Shown: positions 1-8,777 of the stretch, one piece after another
How the letters are laid out: every line of letters begins with the position of its first letter
Numbering within the stretch: position 1 is the stretch's first letter
Assembly (NCBI GenBank): GCA_002050465.1
Contig: MWYX01000064.1
Coordinates: 1-64,000 of the forward strand
Direction of reading: 5' to 3'
From: Chitinophagales bacterium 65-1
GTDB taxonomy: Bacteria; Bacteroidota; Bacteroidia; Chitinophagales; Chitinophagaceae
Length of the DNA stretch: 64,000 nt
Notes under the pieces: generated by a model
What the model was told of the DNA's origin: nothing
The model's database searches: none
The model's input: only the letters and a program-made list of their open reading frames with translations
Program-made: the position numbers and the translations under genes

Positions 1-314
1 CTATGTTTCCTTTTATTGTGGCGCCGTTTACCGGATATTTTTTAATTTCTGCTATCCTTCCTTCCGGATCTATTAAATTGCAAATACAAATTATTACTAC
101 TAACAGAGGGTAAGCCTTTATCATATACATAACCTTTAAACCAGATAGTTTCCCCGGCAGCATAATAGGGTTTGTCAAAATGGATATATATTTTTTCAGT
201 AGCTACATTGTTATTTAGAGTATCTGGTATAAACGCTGTTTGGGCAGAAATGGGTATAGTAAAAATCCAAAATAGTATTCCAGGAAAAACCTTTAATAAC
301 AGTTCTTTTTTCAT
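1..314 (-). CDS. N-terminus of a large MG2/TonB-plug-type surface protein, partial, with a frameshift
   Basis: The start codon at 312-314 opens a protein with a lysine start, a hydrophobic stretch and an ISAQ cleavage site, so it is exported. The mature part has the EKIYIHFDKPYYAAGETIWFK signature. That signature is typical of Bacteroidota alpha-2-macroglobulin (MG2)-like surface proteins, often fused to a TonB plug domain. The frame breaks near 74-77. There it stops at 42-44, but dropping one base restores a continuous reading (IDPEGRIAEIKKYP, then NGATIKGNI) to the window edge. The gene runs off the left side, so the rest cannot be judged. A longer upstream start at 410 exists but lacks family support. 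The frameshift may be real decay or a sequence error. Confidence 0.6.
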
Positions 315-408
315 TATCAAATTTTTGCAATCTAAATATAATGTATAATTTTTATTACAGAGATGTACAAATACTATTTTAATATCTTGCATAAAAGTCG
401 ACTTGCAC

Positions 409-1377
409 ATGGGTTTAAAAAAGAATGTTTTAGTTACAGGAGGTGCAGGATTTATAGGCAGCCATCTTATTGATTATTTATTATCAACTAATCAATATTC
501 CATTACATGCATAGATAACTTCGATAATTTTTACGCCCCATTTTTAAAAAGACTGAATATTAAACCTCACCTTAATAATCCTGATTTTACATTAATAGAA
601 GCAGATATAACTGATAAGGATTTGTATTTAAAATTAGATGATCATTATGATGTGATTGTACATCTTGCTGCAAAAGCGGGGGTGCGGCCAAGCATACAGG
701 ATCCTGTACTTTATCAGCATGTAAATGTAGTTGGATTGCAAAATATCTTAGAGATTGCAAAACGTAAATCAGTTAAGCAATTTGTTTTCGGATCTTCAAG
801 CAGTGTGTATGGAGTAAATCCCAACTATCCCTGGAAGGAAAGTGATACTGAATTGATGCCTGTAAGCCCTTATGCATCCTCAAAAATTGCAGGTGAATGG
901 ATTGGTAAAACATATAGCCGGTTATATGATATGAGATTTATAGCACTTCGCTTTTTTACTGTTTTCGGTCCCCGGCAAAGGCCAGATCTGGCAATAAATA
1001 ATTTTACCCGTAATATATTAAACGATGAGCCAATTGATTTTTTTGGCGGGGGAAATACATTAAGAGATTATACATACATAAAAGATATTGTTACAGGTAT
1101 AGTGTCTGCAATCCAATACCATAAAACAGGTTTTGAAATAATAAACTTAGGAAATAACAAGCCGGTTACTTTATCTCATTTAGTGTCTACGCTTGAACAA
1201 ATATTAAACAAAAAAGCTATTCTTAATAAGCTTCCTGAGCAGCAAGGTGATGTTTCTGTAACCTGTGCAGATATTTCCAAAGCAAAGCAGCTGCTAAGTT
1301 ATAATCCGCAAACAAAGCTGGAAGATGGGTTGAAACTTTTTATTGACTGGACCAACAAAATGGCTAAATCTTTTTAA
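409..1377 (+). CDS. NAD-dependent epimerase, UDP-glucuronate 4-epimerase-like
   Basis: An extended short-chain dehydrogenase of about 322 residues. The N-terminal NAD-binding motif GGAGFIGSH is present. AAKAGVRPSIQDP is a hallmark of UDP-glucuronate/UDP-N-acetyl-hexosamine epimerases. The catalytic SPYASSK (YxxxK) lies near residue 155 and the RFFTVFGPRQRPD substrate loop follows it. The enzyme would invert C4 of a UDP-sugar in the cytoplasm to supply polysaccharide synthesis. An in-frame TTG lies 6 bp upstream, but ATG at 409 fits the family N-terminus. It diverges from the surface-protein gene at the left and converges with rfbA, so it is transcribed alone. The exact sugar cannot be told from sequence. 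Confidence 0.85.
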   Translation: MGLKKNVLVTGGAGFIGSHLIDYLLSTNQYSITCIDNFDNFYAPFLKRLNIKPHLNNPDFTLIEADITDKDLYLKLDDHYDVIVHLAAKAGVRPSIQDPVLYQHVNVVGLQNILEIAKRKSVKQFVFGSSSSVYGVNPNYPWKESDTELMPVSPYASSKIAGEWIGKTYSRLYDMRFIALRFFTVFGPRQRPDLAINNFTRNILNDEPIDFFGGGNTLRDYTYIKDIVTGIVSAIQYHKTGFEIINLGNNKPVTLSHLVSTLEQILNKKAILNKLPEQQGDVSVTCADISKAKQLLSYNPQTKLEDGLKLFIDWTNKMAKSF

Positions 1378-1400
1378 TGCCTGAGTTTTTATTTTTGAAA

Positions 1401-2267
1401 TTAATAATTATCCGCCACCATTTTTAGATATTGGCCATAGCCACTCTTTTTTAAATTGTTTGCAAGCTTAAGCAAAGCCTTTTTATCAATATATTCCATC
1501 CTGTAGGCTATCTCTTCGGGGCAACCTATTTTAAAACCCTGTCTTTTTTCTATTACTCTTACAAATTCTGATGCGTCATGCAGAGAATCAAATGTCCCCG
1601 TATCCAACCAGGCAACTCCTCTATCTAAAACGCCAACTTTTAATTTTTTATTTTCCAGGTAGTATTTGTTTACATCAGTTATCTCATATTCCCCTCTTTC
1701 ACTCTTGGGAATTTCTTTTGCAATATTCACAACCTCATTATTATAAAAATATAAACCCGGCACTGCATAATGGGATTTCGGGTGTTGTGGTTTCTCCTCA
1801 ATACTTATAGCACAAAAATCTTCATCAAACTCAACAACACCATATCTTTCAGGATCACTAACCTGGTAAGCGAATATTACCGCTCCTTCAGGAGCAGCAG
1901 ATTTTTGTAAAAGTCCCGTTAGCCCGCTACCATAAAAAATATTATCTCCTAAAACTAATGCAACAGCATCTTTACCGATAAAATTTTCGCCAATTACAAA
2001 TGCCTGTGCAAGACCATTTGGAACTTCCTGCACCGCATATTGAATATCACATCCCCACTGCGAACCGTCGCTTAAAAGTTTTTTAAACTGAGATTGATCT
2101 TCAGGTGTAGTAATTATTAAAATTTGTTTTATACCTGCAAGCATCAATGTGCTTAAAGGATAATAGATCATTGGTTTATCATAAATGGGCATTAGCTGTT
2201 TACTGATACCCATTGTAATAGGATACAATCTTGTGCCTGATCCGCCTGCTAAAATTATCCCTTTCAT
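1401..2267 (-). CDS. rfbA: Glucose-1-phosphate thymidylyltransferase
   Basis: Makes dTDP-glucose from glucose-1-phosphate and dTTP, the first step of dTDP-deoxysugar synthesis. At 288 residues it has the normal length. The nucleotide-binding loop [11 protein letters not shown] is at the N-terminus, and [22 protein letters not shown] and [19 protein letters not shown] follow, all diagnostic of RmlA. Its start overlaps the rfbB stop codon (TAATG), so the two are translationally coupled. It is the last gene of the rfbB–rfbA part of the cluster; rfbC and rfbD are absent here. Confidence 0.96.
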   Translation of the reverse strand: MKGIILAGGSGTRLYPITMGISKQLMPIYDKPMIYYPLSTLMLAGIKQILIITTPEDQSQFKKLLSDGSQWGCDIQYAVQEVPNGLAQAFVIGENFIGKDAVALVLGDNIFYGSGLTGLLQKSAAPEGAVIFAYQVSDPERYGVVEFDEDFCAISIEEKPQHPKSHYAVPGLYFYNNEVVNIAKEIPKSERGEYEITDVNKYYLENKKLKVGVLDRGVAWLDTGTFDSLHDASEFVRVIEKRQGFKIGCPEEIAYRMEYIDKKALLKLANNLKKSGYGQYLKMVADNY

Positions 2268-3322
2268 TATCGTTTATGATATTGTGTTTCGTAATAATTT
2301 TGATAATCCCCGCTGGTTACATGGTTTAGCCATTCGGTATTATTTAAATACCAATCAATTGTTTTTGATAAGCCTTCTTCAAATTGTAAGGAAGGTTTCC
2401 AGCCTAATTCATTTTTTAGTTTAGTAGCATCAATAGCATAGCGCATATCATGACCAGCCCTGTCTTTTACAAAGATTATCAGCCTTTCAGATTCACCATT
2501 TTCTCTTCCTAATTTTTCATCCATTTGTTTACAAAGCTCTTTAATAATGTCAATATTCTTCCATTCATTATGTCCGCCGATATTATAGGTCTCTCCGGTT
2601 CTTCCTTTATGAAAAATAACATCAATTGCCTGTACATGGTCTCCAACAAAAAGCCAGTCTCTCACATTTTCTCCTTTGCCATAAATGGGTAAAGGTTTTT
2701 TGTTTAAAATATTATTGATACAGAGGGGAATCAATTTTTCAGGGAAATGATATGGCCCATAATTATTAGAGCAATTAGAAATAATTACCGGCAGGTTATA
2801 AGTATGATAAAATGCTCTTACAAAATGATCTGAAGATGCTTTGGAAGAAGAATATGGGCTACGGGGATCGTATGGTGTTTCTTCTGTAAAAAAACCATTA
2901 TTTCCTAAACTGCCATATACTTCATCAGTTGAAATATGATAGAATAATTTTCCATTCAGATTATCTTTCCAATATTCTTTGGCAATTTGTAATAAGGTTA
3001 CTGTGCCTAAAACATTTGTTCTAACAAAAGCTAAAGGATCAGAAATAGAACGATCCACATGGCTTTCAGCAGCACAATGCAAAACAGCAGTGAACTTATA
3101 TCCTTCAAAAAGATCATTTACAAAATCACCATTAGTAATATCACCTTTTACAAAAGTGTAATTTGGTTGATTTTCAATATCCTTTAAATTCTCAAGATTA
3201 CCAGCATATGTAAGTTTATCAAGATTTACAATTTTGTATTGCGGGTATTTATTTACAAATAATCTCGTAAGATGAGAGCCTATAAATCCGGCGCCCCCAG
3301 TTATTAAAATGATGTGATTCAT
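2267..3322 (-). CDS. rfbB: dTDP-glucose 4,6-dehydratase
   Basis: Converts dTDP-glucose to dTDP-4-keto-6-deoxyglucose using tightly bound NAD. It has 351 residues. [12 protein letters not shown] near the N-terminus is the NAD loop. [10 protein letters not shown] and [10 protein letters not shown] (with the catalytic Asp/Glu) and [12 protein letters not shown] (YxxxK) are all present, as is [15 protein letters not shown]. It overlaps the upstream acetyltransferase stop by 4 bp and shares a TAATG junction with rfbA, so the three genes form one operon. The 4-keto product can feed rhamnose or 3-amino-sugar branches. Confidence 0.97.
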   Translation of the reverse strand: MNHIILITGGAGFIGSHLTRLFVNKYPQYKIVNLDKLTYAGNLENLKDIENQPNYTFVKGDITNGDFVNDLFEGYKFTAVLHCAAESHVDRSISDPLAFVRTNVLGTVTLLQIAKEYWKDNLNGKLFYHISTDEVYGSLGNNGFFTEETPYDPRSPYSSSKASSDHFVRAFYHTYNLPVIISNCSNNYGPYHFPEKLIPLCINNILNKKPLPIYGKGENVRDWLFVGDHVQAIDVIFHKGRTGETYNIGGHNEWKNIDIIKELCKQMDEKLGRENGESERLIIFVKDRAGHDMRYAIDATKLKNELGWKPSLQFEEGLSKTIDWYLNNTEWLNHVTSGDYQNYYETQYHKR

Positions 3323-3894
3323 ACTTTGCTAACCCTGTTTTCTTTTAAAAAGTATTTTTCCCCGCTTTCTCCACAAACAGCTTTTCCCTCTTCATTAAAT
3401 TTTAATTTTATCCCATATTCACTTACCCAGCCGGTTTGCCTGGCAGGGTTTCCGATTACTAATGCATATGGGGGAACTTCTTTGGTAACAACAGCACCTG
3501 CACCGATAAAGGAATATTCACCAATATTATTACCGCAAACTATTGTAGCATTTGCTCCAATTGAGGCTCCTTTTTTTACCAGTGTCTTTTTATATTCATG
3601 TTTACGAACTATAGCGCTGCGGGGGTTTATAACATTTGTAAAAACCATGGAAGGTCCCAGGAAAACATCATCCTCACAGACAACTCCTTCATAAAGTGAA
3701 ACATTGTTTTGCACCTTTACATTTTTACCTAGTTTAACACCTGAAGAAACTACTACATTTTGACCTAGATTACAATTGTCTCCTATAATACTATTTGGCA
3801 TTACATGGGTAAAATGCCAGATCTTAACGCCAATCCCTATTTTACATCCTTCATCAATAACTGCTGTAGGATGGGCAAAATAATTTTCCTTCAT
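3319..3894 (-). CDS. Left-handed beta-helix acyltransferase, WbpD/FdtC-like sugar N-acetyltransferase
   Basis: Hexapeptide-repeat protein of 191 residues. Repeats such as [26 protein letters not shown] and [26 protein letters not shown] form a left-handed beta-helix. [16 protein letters not shown] at the start and FTNVINPR resemble N-acetyltransferases for UDP-3-amino-uronic acids (WbpD/WlbB) or dTDP-3-amino-deoxyhexoses (FdtC/QdtC). Because it is the first gene of an operon with rfbB and rfbA, a dTDP-3-amino-6-deoxyhexose substrate is the likelier reading. The needed ketoisomerase and aminotransferase are not here. A start 30 bp upstream (3924) is possible; ATG at 3892-3894 fits homologues better. 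Confidence 0.8.
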   Translation of the reverse strand: MKENYFAHPTAVIDEGCKIGIGVKIWHFTHVMPNSIIGDNCNLGQNVVVSSGVKLGKNVKVQNNVSLYEGVVCEDDVFLGPSMVFTNVINPRSAIVRKHEYKKTLVKKGASIGANATIVCGNNIGEYSFIGAGAVVTKEVPPYALVIGNPARQTGWVSEYGIKLKFNEEGKAVCGESGEKYFLKENRVSKV

Positions 3895-3963
3895 GTTATT
3901 TATAAATTTTGCAATATTAAGCAATATCAGGCGAGGAAGTAGAGAATAGCAATCAATCTCCTG

Positions 3964-3999
3964 TTAATCCATATAATCCCCAAAATCATGGTTCAGACA
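3964..3999. repeat. Interspersed repeat, GGTTCAGACA family, copy 1
   Basis: About 36 bp ending in ATCATGGTTCAGACA, preceded by TTAATCC and TAATCCCC blocks. Close copies lie at 54259-54293 (same 15-base end) and 43628-43658 (diverged). This copy is intergenic, between two divergent genes. Confidence 0.7.
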
Positions 4000-4015
4000 A
4001 ATTACCTTTGCTGCC

Positions 4016-5902
4016 ATGCATTATGCTTCGGTTGAAAATATCAGTAAATCTTTTGGAATAAGAACGCTATTTAAGAATATTACCTTTTATGTGGAAGAAG
4101 GCGATAAAATTGCTTTTGTTGCCAGAAATGGTACAGGAAAATCTACATTATTAAAAATTATTGCAGGGTTGGATACAGTGGATAGCGGAACTGTATGGGT
4201 TCATAAAGAGGTAAAGGTTATTATGCTTCAACAGGATACGGTTTTTGATAATAATAAATCCATCTGGGATAATATTTTACGGATGGATAACCCCATTGTG
4301 AAAGTGGTTAAAGAATATGAGGTGTACTTAGAGAAAGGTGGTCACGATGAAAACAAATTGCATAAGCTTATAGATCAGCTAAGTGAATTGAATGCATGGA
4401 ATTTTGAAAGTGATCTTAAACAAATTTTAGGTAAGCTAAACCTCCATCATTTAAATGAACCGGTTAAAAACTTAAGTGGCGGACAAAGAAAGAGAGTTGC
4501 TCTTGCACAGGCATTGGTAGAATCACAGCTTCATGAAGGAAGATGTTTGTTGATATTGGATGAGCCTACCAACCATTTGGATGTTGAGATGATAGAATGG
4601 CTGGAAAATTTTCTTTCTACTCAAAAAAGCACTTTATTACTGGTAACCCATGACCGTTATTTTTTAGATACAGTTTGCAATGAGATTATTGAAATGGAAG
4701 ATGAAAAACTTTATGTGTATAGGGGGGATTATGATTATTTTTTAGAGCAAAAATCTTTGCGCCAGGAAGTACAACAAAGTGAATTACAAAAAGATAAAAA
4801 TATTTTCAGGAAAGAACTGGAGTGGATGCGTAAGCAGCCAAAGGCACGTACAACAAAATCAAAAAGCAGGCAGGATGCATTTGTTGATATCCAGGATAGG
4901 GTTAGCCGGCAAAAAGATGACCCGGAAATTTCATTACAGGTAAAGATGACAAGGCTTGGCGGAAAGGTGGTGGAGATGAAAAAGATTTATAAAAGCTATG
5001 GCGACAAACCGATAATGAAAGGTTTTGATTATACTTTTAAGAGAGGTGAACGGATAGGTATTGTTGGAAAGAATGGAGTTGGTAAATCTACCTTTTTGAA
5101 AATTGCATTGGGTAGTGAACCACCAGATAACGGAAAAATAAATCACGGCGATACTGTTGTATTTGGAAATTTTGCACAGGAAGGGTTACAATATAAAGAA
5201 GATAAAAGGGCAATTGAATATGTAAAAGATTTTGCCGAGTTTTTTCCTTTGGCTGATGGCAGTAAGATCAGCTCTACCCAATTCATGGAAAAATTTGGGT
5301 TTAATGCTCAGCAGCAATTTACACCATTGAGTAAACTTAGCGGCGGTGAAAAAAGAAGGCTTCATTTATTAAGTGTTTTGTTTCTCAACCCGAATTTTTT
5401 AATACTCGATGAGCCAACCAATGACCTCGATCTCCAAACATTAAGAACGCTGGAAGAATTTTTAAAAGATTTTCCCGGATGTATTTTAATTGTTAGTCAT
5501 GACCGTTATTTTATGGATAGAGTGGTTGACCACCTTTTTGCATTTGAAGGCGAAGGGGTTATAAAAGATTTTCCCGGCAATTATTCTGAATACAGGGAAT
5601 GGAAGGAAAGAGAAGAGACAAGTGACAAGTTAGAAGTCACCAAAGAAAGTTCATCTAAAACCCCCAACCCCCAAGCTACAAATAACAAACTGCAACATTC
5701 TTTTAAAGAGAAGTTTGAATTTGAAAAATTAGAGCAGGAAATGCCAGCACTGCAAAAAGAAAAAGTTAGTCTTGAAGAAAAAATGAATTCTGCAAATATT
5801 GGTTTTGATGAATTGCAAAAATCATCTGAAAGAATTAATGAAATTATAAAGCTTCTCGATGAAAAGGAAATGCGTTGGCTGGAATTGAGTGAGAGAATTT
5901 AA
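4016..5902 (+). CDS. ABC-F family ATPase, Uup type
   Basis: A soluble twin-ATPase of 628 residues without membrane segments. The first ATPase has Walker A ARNGTGKST (36-44), signature LSGGQRKR and Walker B LLILDEPTNHLD. The second has GKNGVGKST, LSGGEKRR and FLILDEPTNDLD. A C-terminal charged coiled coil (about 565-628) is typical of Uup, which acts on ribosomes or branched DNA. A low-complexity linker (about 530-560, TSDKLEVTKESSSKTPNPQ) joins ATPase 2 to the coiled coil. Its DNA has short direct repeats (AAGTGACAAG-like and AACCCCCAACCCCC), which suggests local repeat expansion. It is a monocistronic-looking gene followed after 26 bp by the NagX-like gene. Confidence 0.9.
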   Translation: MHYASVENISKSFGIRTLFKNITFYVEEGDKIAFVARNGTGKSTLLKIIAGLDTVDSGTVWVHKEVKVIMLQQDTVFDNNKSIWDNILRMDNPIVKVVKEYEVYLEKGGHDENKLHKLIDQLSELNAWNFESDLKQILGKLNLHHLNEPVKNLSGGQRKRVALAQALVESQLHEGRCLLILDEPTNHLDVEMIEWLENFLSTQKSTLLLVTHDRYFLDTVCNEIIEMEDEKLYVYRGDYDYFLEQKSLRQEVQQSELQKDKNIFRKELEWMRKQPKARTTKSKSRQDAFVDIQDRVSRQKDDPEISLQVKMTRLGGKVVEMKKIYKSYGDKPIMKGFDYTFKRGERIGIVGKNGVGKSTFLKIALGSEPPDNGKINHGDTVVFGNFAQEGLQYKEDKRAIEYVKDFAEFFPLADGSKISSTQFMEKFGFNAQQQFTPLSKLSGGEKRRLHLLSVLFLNPNFLILDEPTNDLDLQTLRTLEEFLKDFPGCILIVSHDRYFMDRVVDHLFAFEGEGVIKDFPGNYSEYREWKEREETSDKLEVTKESSSKTPNPQATNNKLQHSFKEKFEFEKLEQEMPALQKEKVSLEEKMNSANIGFDELQKSSERINEIIKLLDEKEMRWLELSERI

Positions 5903-5928
5903 TTAACTTTCTTTTTTCAAACCTGCAT

Positions 5929-7104
5929 ATGAAAGAAAGATTTTATTCACTTGATGTGTTTCGGGGCGCCACAGTTGCATTAATGATACTGGTAAATAAT
6001 CCCGGTTCCTGGAGTCATATTTATTCGCCACTAAAACATGCACCCTGGCATGGCGCCACACCAACTGATCTTGTGTTCCCGTTCTTTTTATTTGCTGTAG
6101 GTAATGCATTGGCTTTTGTTATGCCAAGATTAGAAGCTGCAGGCGAAGGAGTTTTCTGGAGAAAAATTTTAAAAAGAACCTTTCTTATTTTTTTTATTGG
6201 CTTAATGCTTAACTGGTTTCCCTTTATAAAGTGGGAGAATGATGTTATAGCGTTTAAACCATGGGAATATATTGATGCCAATGGAAAGGCGCAGGGGGTA
6301 AGAATTTTAGGAGTGTTACAAAGAATTGCGCTTGCTTATTTTTTCGCATCTGTAATCATTCATTTTTTTAAAATAAGAGGTGCTTTTGTTGCTGCCGCAG
6401 TAATATTATTAGGTTATTGGTTTTTGTGTGTAGTCGGCAATCCTGCTGATCCCTTTAGTTTACAAGGCTGGTTTGGAACTTCTGTTGACAAAAATATTTT
6501 AGGCGATGCACACATGTATAAAGGCGAAGGAGTCGTTTTTGATCCTGAAGGATTAATGAGTTTGTTTGCAGCAATAGTACAGGTAATATTTGGATATTTT
6601 GCCGGAGATTATATTTTAAAAAAAGGCAAAACACATGAAATGGTTAACGGATTATTTGTTGCCGGTTGTGTATTGGCGCTGGCAGGACTTTGCTGGGGGA
6701 TGGTATTCCCGATCAACAAAAAAATATGGACAAGCTCTTATACAGTTTATACAACAGGGTTAGCGCTTCTAACACTATCAGTTTTCATCTATATAATTGA
6801 ATTTAAAAACTGGCGGGGTTGGTGGAGTAAGTTCTTTGATGTATTCGGGAAAAACCCTTTGTTCATTTTTGTTTTGAGTGGTGCATTGCCCAGATTGTTG
6901 GGGCTGATAAGAATTCCTAACGGAATAAATCCTGATGGCAAACAATTATATACAACCCCCTTCGGTTGGTTTTATGAGCATATTTGCAAACCCATTTCTT
7001 CCAATCTTAATAATGGCTCCTTATTGTATGCAGTTTCTATGATACTGATGTATTGGTTAATTGTATGGTTTATGGATAAGAAGAAGATTTATATAAGGGT
7101 ATAA
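5929..7104 (+). CDS. Multi-pass membrane acyltransferase, NagX/DUF5009-like
   Basis: 391 residues with roughly ten hydrophobic segments. The N-terminus RFYSLDVFRGATVALMILVN, then NPGSW and HAPWHGATPTDLVFPFFLF are the hallmarks of the NagX/heparan-alpha-glucosaminide N-acetyltransferase (HGSNAT) family; the His of HAPWHG aligns with the catalytic His. In that family acetyl groups pass across the membrane to amino sugars, but the bacterial substrate is usually unknown. It lies 26 bp after the ABC-F gene and 76 bp before the SET operon, so cotranscription with either is possible but not shown. Confidence 0.85.
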   Translation: MKERFYSLDVFRGATVALMILVNNPGSWSHIYSPLKHAPWHGATPTDLVFPFFLFAVGNALAFVMPRLEAAGEGVFWRKILKRTFLIFFIGLMLNWFPFIKWENDVIAFKPWEYIDANGKAQGVRILGVLQRIALAYFFASVIIHFFKIRGAFVAAAVILLGYWFLCVVGNPADPFSLQGWFGTSVDKNILGDAHMYKGEGVVFDPEGLMSLFAAIVQVIFGYFAGDYILKKGKTHEMVNGLFVAGCVLALAGLCWGMVFPINKKIWTSSYTVYTTGLALLTLSVFIYIIEFKNWRGWWSKFFDVFGKNPLFIFVLSGALPRLLGLIRIPNGINPDGKQLYTTPFGWFYEHICKPISSNLNNGSLLYAVSMILMYWLIVWFMDKKKIYIRV

Positions 7105-7180
7105 TTTGTTTATATCTTAGGCACATACCAATTAAATCTTTTATATTTTTAATCCATCCCATTGTTAACAAATACTTACT

Positions 7181-7672
7181 ATGCCCAACCTTTCCAAAAC
7201 GTTAATCAATACGCTTGATTTTCCAAACTCCGGCTATGCTGAAATAAGAACAGATGTTATCACTGATGACCGTTCTTTATTTGCTAAAAAAACATTTAAT
7301 AAAAATGTTGTTATCAGCGATTTTTATTGGACAGAAGTTTATGATAAGCCTACCCGTTTAACTGTTCAGATAGGAGAGCATCAGCACATTGAGCTTTTAC
7401 CAACCTACCTGGAATGTATTAATCATAGCTGTGATCCGAATTCTTTTTTTGATATCAAAAAAAAGCAGCTTGTTTGTATAAGACCGATTAATAAAGATGA
7501 AGAGATTACTTTTTTTTACCCATCAACAGAATGGGAAATGGATGCGCCCTTTAATTGCTGCTGTAATAGCCAATATTGCGTTGGCTACATTGCAGGTGCA
7601 AAATACCTTACCATAAACCAACAAAAACGTTACAGGTTCACCGAGCTTATTCAACAGAAACTTTCTAAGTAA
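7181..7672 (+). CDS. Small SET-domain protein, putative lysine methyltransferase
   Basis: 163 residues that are almost only a SET domain. The pseudoknot motif is at 78-85 (ECINHSCDPN) and the second motif EEITFFYP at 107-114. A post-SET cysteine group (C126, C127, C128, C133) could bind zinc together with the NHSC cysteine. SET enzymes transfer methyl from S-adenosylmethionine to lysine side chains. The N-terminal SET strand (SGYAEIRTDV… RSLFAKKTF) departs from the usual GxG motif. It is first in a three-gene unit, with only 4 bp before the ATP-grasp gene. The substrate is unknown. A protein or peptide lysine is the family expectation. Confidence 0.85.
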   Translation: MPNLSKTLINTLDFPNSGYAEIRTDVITDDRSLFAKKTFNKNVVISDFYWTEVYDKPTRLTVQIGEHQHIELLPTYLECINHSCDPNSFFDIKKKQLVCIRPINKDEEITFFYPSTEWEMDAPFNCCCNSQYCVGYIAGAKYLTINQQKRYRFTELIQQKLSK

Positions 7673-7676
7673 AAAA

Positions 7677-8777
7677 ATGGGTTTCAAAAGAAATAAAGAT
7701 TTGTACAAGGTGTGGGTGTTTGCACCTTTTTTAGAAACCACTGATAATAATCTTAAATGTTATTATGATTATACGCAAAGCATATCAGAGTACACAAAAA
7801 TTTTTACAGAAATTGATTGCGACTGGGAATGGGTAAATATTACTCAGGATAACCTCGAAGCTGAGATCAAAAGAGTAAAGGCTCACTTCATCAAAAAAAA
7901 TATTGTTCTCAACCTTTGTGACGGAGATGAGCTAAATGGTTTACCGGGAATCTCTGTTATATATGCTTTGGAAAAAAATAATATTCTGTATACAGGAGCA
8001 GATGCTTATTTCTATGATATTACCACTTCTAAAATAAGTATGAAAAAAGCGTTTGACCTGGATAATGTATCTACCCCCAAATGGGTTTTGTTAAATGGAA
8101 GTGTTAATAAAAACGTCATGGAAAAACTGGGTGAATCAGCTATTGTAAAACCGGCAGTATCAGCAGGAAGTATGGGCCTGGGAATTAAGAATGTAGTAAG
8201 TAATTTTAGAGAAATGGAAAATGTTGTTGCTGATATAAGATTGGGATACAGGGGATGGAAACTTGATAACGAGGGTTTGATTGCAGAGGAGTTTATTAAA
8301 GGAAGGGAATTTACAACCTTTCTAATAGGCTCATCATCTATCCCTGCAAGTATTAAATTCTATCAACCTGTTGAAAGAGTATTTCATTCATCATTACCTG
8401 ATGAAGAACAATTTTTATCTTTTGACAGGCTTTGGGAAACGTATGATGAAGAAAGTCCAATGCCTGGCAATGAATATTTTTATCAGTACGCACCGGTAAA
8501 ATCTCCTGAATTAATCGAAGAATTACGATCTCTTAGTTTTCTTGCCTACATATCTGTGAAGGGAAACGGATATGCCCGGTTGGATTTCAGGATGGATAAA
8601 GAAACAAAATGTTTACAAGTTTTAGAAGTGAATGCTCAATGTGGTTTAAGTGAAGATGAAGACTATACTTCAATAGGAGCCATATTGCGTTTCAGTAACA
8701 AAAATTTTTCTGATATAATTTTTGAAATTTTAGATGATGCTTTGCTTCGTGAAAAAAAACCACTTATAGTACAATGA
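7677..8777 (+). CDS. ATP-grasp ligase, D-Ala-D-Ala-ligase-like
   Basis: 366 residues. The N-terminal preATP-grasp part (1-115) includes NLCDGDELNGLPGISVIYALE and YTGADAYFYD, comparable to the Ddl substrate region. The ATP-binding core has IVKPAVSAGSMGLGI (156-170; K158) and LIAEEFIKGREFT (201-213). The metal-binding acids are in YARLDFRMD (D303) and LEVNAQCG (E317, N319). The usual Ddl ending around the second D-alanine (EVNTMPGLT) is replaced by EVNAQCGLSEDED, so a dipeptide of D-alanine is not assured. The family makes an acyl phosphate from a carboxylate and joins it to an amine. Its stop overlaps the next start (ATGA), so the two are coupled. Confidence 0.85.
   Translation: MGFKRNKDLYKVWVFAPFLETTDNNLKCYYDYTQSISEYTKIFTEIDCDWEWVNITQDNLEAEIKRVKAHFIKKNIVLNLCDGDELNGLPGISVIYALEKNNILYTGADAYFYDITTSKISMKKAFDLDNVSTPKWVLLNGSVNKNVMEKLGESAIVKPAVSAGSMGLGIKNVVSNFREMENVVADIRLGYRGWKLDNEGLIAEEFIKGREFTTFLIGSSSIPASIKFYQPVERVFHSSLPDEEQFLSFDRLWETYDEESPMPGNEYFYQYAPVKSPELIEELRSLSFLAYISVKGNGYARLDFRMDKETKCLQVLEVNAQCGLSEDEDYTSIGAILRFSNKNFSDIIFEILDDALLREKKPLIVQ

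Noticed and set aside
3314-3694. 126-residue plus-strand ORF
   Set aside because: Mirror of the hexapeptide acetyltransferase.
3985-3999. Regulatory operator shared by the ABC-F gene and hemE
   Set aside because: The shared 15 bases belong to an interspersed repeat that also covers the hemE stop and, in diverged form, the rbfA stop. Its positions are not promoter-like.
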